DNA of 17,609 nucleotides from Fidelibacterota bacterium. Its GTDB lineage: Bacteria > Fidelibacterota > UBA2242 > JAFGTP01. The position numbers were made by a program, and so were the translations under genes. The stretch is from NCBI GenBank assembly GCA_021735285.1, contig JAIPHI010000038.1:1-17609 (forward strand), given 5' to 3'. Under the pieces are notes generated by a model. That model was given only the letters and a program-made list of their open reading frames with translations, ran no database searches and was not told the DNA's origin. Positions 8,568 to 14,681 of this stretch are shown piece after piece (within the stretch, counting starts at the first letter, position 1; each line of letters opens with the position of its first letter).

Positions 8568-9842
8568 TTATCTTTTAATAATTAGCAGAGTCATATCATC
8601 TCTTTGCAAATCTCGCCCTGTGAAATTTTGTACCGCTTCTATTATAGCCTCCAAAATTTGCTTGGCAGATTTATCTTTATTTTTCTTTATAATTTTTTTT
8701 AAACGCCACTCATCAAAGGATTCTTCTTTTGGGTCTCCGGCCTCTGTTACTCCATCAGAGTAAACTACTAACAGATCACCTTGATTAAAAGTTATACTTT
8801 CCTGTTTATAATTCACCTCTTCTTGAAATCCGAGAACCATCCCCCCAGCGGAGAGCTCTTCTATACCTCCTTCGGCATCTAAAAAAATTGGCGGAGGATG
8901 ACCAGCCCGGGAATAACACAGTTGATTAGTTTGTGTGTCCAGGATTGCATAGAAGAGAGTAGCAAATTTCTGAATATTAGTACTATGATAAAGAAAATTA
9001 TTTGATTTTTTCAAACATTCTGCACAGGAAGCACAATTCACAGCCTGCCCTCTTAAGGTGGCCTGTAAATTAGCCATCAAAAGCGAGGCAGGAATACCTT
9101 TACCGGATATATCACCTAAACAAACGGCTAATTTGTCCGCATTAATTTTAATAAAATCATAATAATCGCCCCCCACCTCTTTGGCAGAAATACTATAACC
9201 AATAATATCATATCCTTCAATCTGAGGATTCTCTTTGGGGAGTAATTTTTGCTGAATATCTCTGGCAACTCGTATATCCTCTTCTAATCTTATAAGTTGT
9301 TTTTCCTGTTTATACAATCTGGCCTGTTCCAGTACTTGAGCAGATTGGGAGGCGATTATAGATAATATTCTTTGATCATCCTCCGTGAACTCGCCTCCTA
9401 GTCTTTTATTAAAAACATTTAATAGCCCGATCATTCTACCTTTTACCATCAGGGGAACACTTAATAAAGAACGAACAGGAAATTCCATATTTTCTGTCAA
9501 CTGAAAACGATCATCATGTTGAAAATCATTTACCAGAAGAGGTTCTCTATTTTTCAACATCCAGCCTGAAAGCTGGACTCCGAAATGGTAGGGTACTTTA
9601 GATTGGGAGTCATCAATTCTGCGAACCATTGTCTGGAAAGGCCTATCAGATTTTTCATCTTCCAGTAACATTACGGCTCCCTGCTCGACATGCAGATATT
9701 TTACACACTTTTTGACGATCAGATCAACTACCTCTTCCAGATTCCAAACACCGCTTATTGCAGTGGCAATCTCATTCAAAATAGAAAGTTCCTTTACCGA
9801 ATCTCGCAGTCTTTGGACTTCAGACCTATTCCCGGGAGCCAT
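8568..9842 (-). CDS. GAF-domain PP2C (SpoIIE/RsbU-type) Ser/Thr phosphatase
   Basis: This 424-residue cytoplasmic protein is of the RsbU type. Such enzymes dephosphorylate a STAS-domain antagonist and so release a partner-switch output. A GAF sensor domain covers about 36-175, including LLSVPLMVKGRMIGLLNVFNK. A short helical linker (LEEDIRVARDIQQKLLP) leads to the SpoIIE/PP2C domain at about 203-424. Metal-binding motifs are intact: GGDYYD (224-229), GDISGKG (243-249), SDGVTE (362-367) and RDDMT (414-418). AGHPPP is also present. An unusual CxxCxxC cluster (C270, C273, C276) lies in the helix after LQATLR. The start ATG follows an AAAGGAAA tract at longer than usual distance. It is 29 bases after the STAS gene, whose product is its likely substrate. 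Confidence 0.94.
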   Translation of the reverse strand: MAPGNRSEVQRLRDSVKELSILNEIATAISGVWNLEEVVDLIVKKCVKYLHVEQGAVMLLEDEKSDRPFQTMVRRIDDSQSKVPYHFGVQLSGWMLKNREPLLVNDFQHDDRFQLTENMEFPVRSLLSVPLMVKGRMIGLLNVFNKRLGGEFTEDDQRILSIIASQSAQVLEQARLYKQEKQLIRLEEDIRVARDIQQKLLPKENPQIEGYDIIGYSISAKEVGGDYYDFIKINADKLAVCLGDISGKGIPASLLMANLQATLRGQAVNCASCAECLKKSNNFLYHSTNIQKFATLFYAILDTQTNQLCYSRAGHPPPIFLDAEGGIEELSAGGMVLGFQEEVNYKQESITFNQGDLLVVYSDGVTEAGDPKEESFDEWRLKKIIKKNKDKSAKQILEAIIEAVQNFTGRDLQRDDMTLLIIKR

Positions 9843-9871
9843 AATATAATAATTTCCTTTGATTCTTTAAA

Positions 9872-10207
9872 TTATTTATCAAAAGCTTCAATAGCTTCAT
9901 CTACGGAATCATAGGTATCAAATACTTCTCGCAATTCCATCTGATAGATCAGGCTGTAGATTTTTCTGGATGGACGGGCAATTTTCATTTCCCCCTCTGC
10001 ATTTTTCAGGGAAGTATAAGAAGCCATCAAGGCTCCTAATCCAGTACTACTGAACCACTTAATATGTCCCATATCCACTACGATTTGCTTCTTACCTTCT
10101 TCAATAAGATTCTTAATATAAGGATGTAGATTGACTTTATCGTGAATCATATCTCCTTTAAGTGTCAAAATTGTTACACCATTCTTCTGTTTTTCTTTAA
10201 TGCGCAT
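9872..10207 (-). CDS. STAS-domain anti-sigma factor antagonist
   Basis: This 111-residue single STAS domain resembles SpoIIAA and RsbV. In a partner switch the unphosphorylated form binds the anti-sigma ATPase and frees its target; phosphorylation on one serine stops this. The phospho-site region reads WFSSTGLGAL, so S53 or S54 is the likely phospho-acceptor. The acidic residue that precedes the serine in SpoIIAA (DSSGLG) is F here. The N-terminal strand VTILTLKGDM and the basic helix IKNLIEEGKKQIVVDM are typical of the fold. A strong Shine-Dalgarno sequence, AGGAGG (10213-10218), lies 5 bases before the ATG. It is 18 bases downstream of the ATPase gene and 29 upstream of the phosphatase gene, so all three are surely one unit. 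Confidence 0.93.
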   Translation of the reverse strand: MRIKEKQKNGVTILTLKGDMIHDKVNLHPYIKNLIEEGKKQIVVDMGHIKWFSSTGLGALMASYTSLKNAEGEMKIARPSRKIYSLIYQMELREVFDTYDSVDEAIEAFDK

Positions 10208-10212
10208 ACTTT

Positions 10213-10218
10213 CCTCCT
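10213..10218 (-). promoter_or_regulatory. Strong Shine-Dalgarno site of the STAS gene
   Basis: AGGAGG on the - strand lies 5 bases upstream of the ATG at 10207. It is the best ribosome binding site in the operon and suggests the antagonist is made in good amount. Confidence 0.85.
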
Positions 10219-10225
10219 AATTTAA

Positions 10226-10645
10226 TTATTTATCCCCCATAGAAATATGCTTTATTAGGGATAACTTATTCAAACCATTTATTCTTTCATATTCAACTTT
10301 ATCAATGACTTTTTTGATAATTGGTATTCCCAGTCCTCCATCTCGATATTGCATAAAATCCTGGCGTTTGTCAAAAGGTTCAATATTATCAAAATCAATA
10401 GGTTCACCCTTATTAGTTACTTCCGCTACTATTCTTTTATTATTTATATTAAGAATCAACTCGAATACTTTGTTATTAGCTGTGGAATACAGAACTGCAT
10501 TTTTACAGGCTTCGCCGACTGCCATTGCAAAAACATCAGCATCCCTATCTGCCATCCCCTGTTTACAAGCTATGTAATCAACAAAATCCCAGGTCTTATC
10601 CAGAGTCTCTCGTCCACCTTTGATTATAATTTGGAAATTACCTAT
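10226..10645 (-). CDS. RsbW/SpoIIAB-like anti-sigma factor ATPase-kinase, apparent ATA start
   Basis: This is a GHKL-fold ATP-binding protein like RsbW or SpoIIAB: it would bind a target protein and phosphorylate the STAS antagonist encoded next. The N box is GEACKNAV (E and N spaced as in the family), and the ATP-lid glycines are in RDGGLGIPIIKKVID. The first ATG (10555) falls inside the domain and has no usable ribosome site. In frame upstream there are 30 more codons reading NFQIIIKGGRETLDKTWDFV and onward, which supply the first strand and helix normally found in the family. No ATG, GTG or TTG lies in that extension. AAAGGAG (10654-10660) stands 8 bases before an ATA codon at 10643-10645, giving 139 residues, the usual family length. 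A CTG at 10601-10603 is the weaker alternative. The CDS is sure; the exact start is not. Confidence 0.85.
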   Translation of the reverse strand: MGNFQIIIKGGRETLDKTWDFVDYIACKQGMADRDADVFAMAVGEACKNAVLYSTANNKVFELILNINNKRIVAEVTNKGEPIDFDNIEPFDKRQDFMQYRDGGLGIPIIKKVIDKVEYERINGLNKLSLIKHISMGDK

Positions 10646-10653
10646 AAGAGTAT

Positions 10654-10660
10654 CTCCTTT
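10654..10660 (-). promoter_or_regulatory. Shine-Dalgarno site that sets the start of the anti-sigma ATPase
   Basis: AAAGGAG on the - strand is followed after 8 bases by an in-frame ATA. An in-frame stop (TAA, 10661-10663) lies immediately upstream, so translation must begin between here and the first ATG at 10555. Confidence 0.65.
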
Positions 10661-10863
10661 TTAATTATTTAAATTATTTTCCTATTCCTAAAGCCCCTCC
10701 TGGCTATTAGATTAAGATCATAAAATATACATATTAAAATAATAAATATAACCTATACTTACAATAAATATTATAAATAATTCCTCACTATCAGGCCTTC
10801 ATTTAAATCCGGTATTAATTGACAGAATTGCAATTATATATGATATTTTTTTCTAAATGAATC

Positions 10864-11283
10864 TTATTGAATTCCATTCAAAAAATCATCAATATAATTT
10901 TGTACTTGTTCAATATTAGAATATTCGTTTAAAGTCAAATTCTCACACCCCGCAATCATTGCCGAAAGTTTATAATTACTCCCTTGCTTATATAGACAAA
11001 GTACCGGTTTATTATTTTCAATTGCCCGTCCTATTTCATACCCAACCCCCAGACTTGGAGTAGTAACTTCGGCTACCAGAACATTGGATAAATATAACCA
11101 TTCCATATCTCTGGTATGAATACTGATATCATTTTCGATATTCTCTCCGAATTTACTGAGTCCACGGTCTGCCACATGTTCCGTTAAAACAGTGCCAAAC
11201 TTTTTCAGATATGTGATGATTTTTTGATACAATTCTACATATTCTCGACCTCCCCGAATAGAGCCTGCAAAGTAAATTTTCAT
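10864..11283 (-). CDS. 2'-deoxynucleoside 5'-phosphate N-hydrolase (DNPH1/RCL-like)
   Basis: This 139-residue protein belongs to the nucleoside deoxyribosyltransferase superfamily and closely resembles the DNPH1 (RCL) branch. That enzyme hydrolyses the N-glycosidic bond of deoxynucleoside monophosphates and removes modified nucleotides from the pool. The phosphate-binding N-terminus reads YFAGSIRGGRE, almost as in vertebrate DNPH1. GTVLTEHVAD, DMEW (D59) and PSLGVGYEIGRA (catalytic glutamate E83) follow in family order, as does LSAMIAG near residue 107. It is a cytosolic enzyme with no signal peptide. AAGGAAA lies about 11 bases before the ATG. It is 36 bases downstream of pcm and probably co-transcribed with it. 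The assignment to DNPH1 rather than a transferase rests on these motifs and is fairly sure. Confidence 0.9.
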   Translation of the reverse strand: MKIYFAGSIRGGREYVELYQKIITYLKKFGTVLTEHVADRGLSKFGENIENDISIHTRDMEWLYLSNVLVAEVTTPSLGVGYEIGRAIENNKPVLCLYKQGSNYKLSAMIAGCENLTLNEYSNIEQVQNYIDDFLNGIQ

Positions 11284-11319
11284 AAGATTAGTTTTCCTTA
11301 CTAATGAGCTTGCGTCTTT

Positions 11320-12051
11320 TTATTGTTTTTCAGGTTTTACCATGGGGACAAAACGCACGGGAATCACCGATCTTTCCCGAATTTTACCATTTTTTTTCCT
11401 GACTACTTCTAGTTCCTGAGACCTATCTCCTACCGGAATAACCATTTTACCATTTTCTGCCAGCTGCTGTTTAAGAGCTTCAGGAATCGTAGGTGGAGCA
11501 CAAGTGACAATAATTCCATCATAAGGGCTATGCTCTTGCCAGCCCTGATAGCCATCTCCTATTTTGACATTAATATTATTATAACCTAGTCTATGTAATC
11601 TCTTTTTAGCCTGGAGCCCCAGTTCTTTAATGATTTCAATTGTATAGACTGAGTCGCAAATTTCACTTAAAACAGCGGCTTGATATCCTGATCCCGTACC
11701 TATTTCCAGAACCTTATCATTTTTATCTAATTCAAGTAAATCTGTCATAAGCGCCACAATATAGGGCTGAGATATAGTCTGCTTATATCCGATTGGCAAA
11801 GGTCGGTCATGATAGGCAAATGCTCTGTATCTTTGGGGTACAAAACGATGCCTTTCCACCTTTTTCATTGCTTCTAGAACTTCAGGATCATCTACTCCTC
11901 TTTTACGAATCTGCTGACTTACCATACGAAGCCGCTGGTTTTTAAATTTTTTTGTACATTTGTTCAAAGCGAAAGGACCGGCGGATAAGAAAATAGTTCC
12001 ACAAAAATAAAGTATGAAAATCGTTATTCTTATATATCTTCTATTTCGCAT
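11320..12051 (-). CDS. pcm: Protein-L-isoaspartate O-methyltransferase with N-terminal hydrophobic segment
   Basis: Pcm uses S-adenosylmethionine to methylate L-isoaspartyl residues and so starts repair of aged proteins. The conserved core begins near residue 41 (RMVSQQIRKRG). It contains RHRFVPQRYRAFAYHDRPLPIG (read in two parts, about 68-88), TISQPYIVALM (92-102), the SAM motif VLEIGTGSGYQAA (114-126) and YDGIIVTCAPP. The 243 residues exceed the usual 210-220 because of an N-terminal extension. This has basic residues and then a hydrophobic stretch, ITIFILYFCGTIFLSAG, like a signal peptide or anchor. No Shine-Dalgarno sequence precedes the ATG at 12051, and a TATAAT lies only 3 bases before it. 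Thus a start at the ATG 11923-11925 (M43), giving a plain cytosolic enzyme, is possible. I favour the long form because residues just before M43 (KNQRLR) resemble those of other long Pcm proteins. Confidence 0.9.
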   Translation of the reverse strand: MRNRRYIRITIFILYFCGTIFLSAGPFALNKCTKKFKNQRLRMVSQQIRKRGVDDPEVLEAMKKVERHRFVPQRYRAFAYHDRPLPIGYKQTISQPYIVALMTDLLELDKNDKVLEIGTGSGYQAAVLSEICDSVYTIEIIKELGLQAKKRLHRLGYNNINVKIGDGYQGWQEHSPYDGIIVTCAPPTIPEALKQQLAENGKMVIPVGDRSQELEVVRKKNGKIRERSVIPVRFVPMVKPEKQ

Positions 12052-12440
12052 AGCATTATATTAAAATTAATTTATAAGAAAATAAAGATTTTTTGGTTCC
12101 ATTCAGTCAAATAGTGATATATTTACCTAAATATAAATAACTGAGTCTCGTAAAAAGACTATCTCGTTTCTTAGACACCACTCCTGGGCAAATTCCAACG
12201 CCACAAATATATTTACCACTATTTACTTAACATTTTATGTCTCTCTAAGTTTTATTATGATTATAGTTAATGATAATTGGGTATATATTCAAGCCTGTAA
12301 TTAGTTAATATGAAACCACTTTTGCTCTATCAAATTTCAATTTTCAATACCTTATTAAAAAATACTTCCAGCATCATCATTAAATGCGTCTTGAAAATTT
12401 AGGAGCAAAACGGTCAAATAATATTTTTTCCCCTTTTTTC

Positions 12441-12494
12441 CCTCAGCCCACTGAGGGCTTCGGATTAAAAACACAACTAAGGATAGTTGTGCTA
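12441..12494 (+). repeat. Two-hairpin dispersed repeat, copy B
   Basis: This copy is in inverted orientation to 3729-3781. Hairpin 1 is AGCCC-ACTGA-GGGCT (12445-12459), with an outer CCTCA/TGAGG alternative pairing. Hairpin 2 is CACAACTA-AGGA-TAGTTGTG (12472-12491), a perfect 8-base stem. The part from CACAACTA to GCTA differs from copy A at a single base; the rest is more diverged but keeps the stems. Confidence 0.75.
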
Positions 12495-12791
12495 CAAATG
12501 AACTACCCCAAGCCATAGCCTAGAGGAATTATTAGAATAAAAGAGAATCTGTGATCCTCTTTCCATTAATGAATATTCCAGAACGCTTATCTTATACCCT
12601 CCCAATTTCTGTATGTTATTTTTATTACTTTTTCAAGATTGGCAATCATAAAGTATCTTAGCGAGCCCATTTTATAAATATATATCCTTAAAAAAACAAT
12701 TTTCATGCCGATATTGAGCTACTTTTAAAAAAGCTTCATTTGGAAACAACACTGTTTTTTATAGATTTTATTACTTAATTTAACAAAACAA

Positions 12792-12797
12792 TATAAT
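12792..12797 (+). promoter_or_regulatory. Possible -10 element before the CBM48 gene
   Basis: TATAAT lies 22 bases upstream of the ATG at 12820, with AGGAG in between. No good -35 hexamer is seen at the expected distance, so the call is weak. Confidence 0.3.
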
Positions 12798-12819
12798 CGG
12801 AATAACAGGAGAAATAGCA

Positions 12820-13125
12820 ATGATAAAAAAAAGATTCTTAAAAACAAAACCCGAATGTAAAGTCCACTTTAAATTAACAAAAAAAGAAATAGGTAGCGCT
12901 CAATCGGTGAATTTAGTAGGCGAGTTTAATGATTGGGATAAACAATCCCATCCTTTTAAAAAATTAAAAAATGGTGATTTTTCTCTGACTCTCAATTTAC
13001 CTAAAAATAAGACTTTCCAGTTTAAGTATTTGATTGACGGAGAAAAATGGATGAATGATAAAAGCGCAGATAGCCAGGCTCCTTCCCCTTACCCTGGTGT
13101 AAATAATTCAATTTTATCAACATAA
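12820..13125 (+). CDS. Single-domain CBM48 (glycogen-binding, isoamylase N-terminal-like) protein
   Basis: This is a 101-residue protein made almost wholly of one CBM48/AMPK-type early-set domain. The family core is clear: VNLVGEFNDWD at 30-40 and FQFKYLIDGEKWMND at 66-80, with NNSIL near the end. In branching enzymes and AMP-activated kinases this domain binds glycogen or starch. Here no catalytic domain is attached, so it may be a stand-alone glycogen-binding or regulatory protein. The N-terminus is strongly basic (IKKRFLKTK). No signal peptide is seen, so it is likely cytosolic. AGGAG (about 8 bases upstream) supports the start. It stands alone, convergent with pepT across a hairpin terminator. 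The partner protein cannot be guessed from the context. Confidence 0.87.
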   Translation: MIKKRFLKTKPECKVHFKLTKKEIGSAQSVNLVGEFNDWDKQSHPFKKLKNGDFSLTLNLPKNKTFQFKYLIDGEKWMNDKSADSQAPSPYPGVNNSILST

Positions 13126-13140
13126 TTATAATAATAGACA

Positions 13141-13168
13141 ATAGCTTCCCGGAAATCCGGGAAGCTAT
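13141..13168. terminator. Bidirectional hairpin terminator between CBM48 gene and pepT
   Basis: ATAGCTTCCCGG and its exact complement form a perfect 12-base stem around AAAT. It sits in the 53 bases between two convergent stops. A strong T-run is absent on both sides, but position and stem strength make a terminator likely. Confidence 0.75.
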
Positions 13169-13178
13169 ATGACCGACT

Positions 13179-14417
13179 TTATTCCTTAGCCCAAATTTGT
13201 AAAAGATTAACAAGAGTTTCTACGGTCTTTTCCATACCCTGAATTGCAATCCACTCTTTTTTACTATGAAAGTTGTGACCTCCGGTAAAGATATTCGGAG
13301 TTGGAAGCCCCATAAAACACAATCTGGCCCCATCGGTTCCTCCTCTAATCAGATTCAACTTTGGTTCCAGATTTGACTTTTTTACAGCATCAAGTGCATA
13401 TTGCACCACTTTTTCATGCTTTTCCAGGATTACTTTCATATTTTCATATTGCTCTTCAATATCTAATTTTATCTCTGCTCCGGGATATTTTTCTGCTATA
13501 TCTTCTTTGATCTTATTAAGGATATCTCTTTTCTCTTGCATTCCATCCTTTTCAAAATCCCGGATCAGAACTTTAAATTTGGTTTGTCCCACATCTCCAT
13601 CTAATTTATAAGGATGCAAATAGCCTTCCCTCTTTTCCGTAGTTTCGGGGGCAGGGTTCTGACCAATCCGCTTAATAACCTCAGCACCAATCTTAATAGA
13701 GTTGACAAGTTTATCTTTGGCATATCCCGGGTGCACATTTACCCCATTAATTTCAAATTTTGCCAGAGCAGCATTAAAAGTTTCATTCTCGATTTCTCCA
13801 ACAGTTTCCCCATCTACAGTGTAAGCATATTTAGCTCCGAATTTTTCAACATCGAAATATTTCGTCCCATTCCCAACCTCCTCATCAGGAGTAAACCCTA
13901 TTTTTATCTCACCATGTTTGATATCCGGATTTTCATTTAAATACTCAAGAGTGGTCAATATCTCTGTAATGCCGGCTTTATTATCGGCCCCCAGTAAAGT
14001 TGTGCCATCTGAAGTAATAATATCATCTCCAATGTGTTCTTTGAGGGCAGGATTTTCAGCTGCTTTTATTGCTATAGATGCATCCCCTGGCAATTTTATA
14101 TTCCCGCCATTATAGTTTTCGTGAATTACAGGTTTTACATTTTTACCACTGACTTCCGGCGACGTATCTACATGAGCAATCAAACCGATTACAGGCACAT
14201 TATCTTTATTTTCAAGATTGGAAGGATAAGTCCCCATGACATAACCATTGTCATCCATCTCCACATCTGGACAACCCAGTTCTTTAAGTTCATCAACTAA
14301 GATCTTTAGTAATTTTTTCTGCTTTTCAGTACTTGGATATTGATCTTCTACTCCTTCTTTAGATTGAGTATCGATCTTTACATATCGAAAAAATCTTTTA
14401 AGCATCCTCTCTCGCAT
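13179..14417 (-). CDS. pepT: Peptidase T (tripeptide aminopeptidase)
   Basis: Peptidase T is a cytosolic zinc enzyme of family M20B that removes the N-terminal residue of tripeptides during peptide use. Its 412 residues are the normal length. The metal and catalytic positions are all present: H82 and D84 in AHVDTS, D145 in GADNKAG, E179-E180 in PDEEVGNG, D202 in TVDGE and H384 in NFHSKKEW. The typical start region reads FFRYVKIDTQS. GAGGAG (14424-14429) lies 6 bases before the ATG and fixes the start, in preference to M5. It is a single-gene unit facing the CBM48 gene and divergent from the restriction-modification genes, with 264 very AT-rich bases between. Confidence 0.95.
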   Translation of the reverse strand: MRERMLKRFFRYVKIDTQSKEGVEDQYPSTEKQKKLLKILVDELKELGCPDVEMDDNGYVMGTYPSNLENKDNVPVIGLIAHVDTSPEVSGKNVKPVIHENYNGGNIKLPGDASIAIKAAENPALKEHIGDDIITSDGTTLLGADNKAGITEILTTLEYLNENPDIKHGEIKIGFTPDEEVGNGTKYFDVEKFGAKYAYTVDGETVGEIENETFNAALAKFEINGVNVHPGYAKDKLVNSIKIGAEVIKRIGQNPAPETTEKREGYLHPYKLDGDVGQTKFKVLIRDFEKDGMQEKRDILNKIKEDIAEKYPGAEIKLDIEEQYENMKVILEKHEKVVQYALDAVKKSNLEPKLNLIRGGTDGARLCFMGLPTPNIFTGGHNFHSKKEWIAIQGMEKTVETLVNLLQIWAKE

Positions 14418-14681
14418 AATTAGCTCCTCATTTAATTACCTTATTACAACAGAATCAAGGTTATTAAATATCTTAAAGAATACAAAGTAAAAAAATATGT
14501 AATAATTCTCAATTCATTCAAATTTGTGCTGGAAAAAATGATATAAAATTTGGAATATATTTTTTATATTTGCCATATAGAAGAATCAGAGAAATTTGAT
14601 TAATTATAATTTAAACATATACAATGCATAAATATAAATTGATTAAATTATTAAACTTACAGTTTTATTAGATTTAACAAT

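Larger units (their letters stand above)
12052..12819. other. AT-rich gene-free region with one dispersed repeat
   Basis: These 768 bases lie between divergently transcribed pcm and the CBM48 gene and must contain both promoters. No open frame of note and no tRNA-like fold is seen. The only clear structure is the two-hairpin repeat at 12441-12494, preceded by a T-rich tract. A TATAAT near the right end may serve the CBM48 gene. Confidence 0.6.

Noticed and set aside
10305..10672. Two + strand open frames of 90 and 107 codons
   Set aside because: They lie opposite the anti-sigma ATPase, whose N box and glycine motifs are clear. No family features are seen in either.
12052..12819. tRNA or other known RNA gene
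   Set aside because: No acceptor/T-arm pattern such as GGTTCGAATCC was seen on either strand; the hairpins match the dispersed repeat instead.
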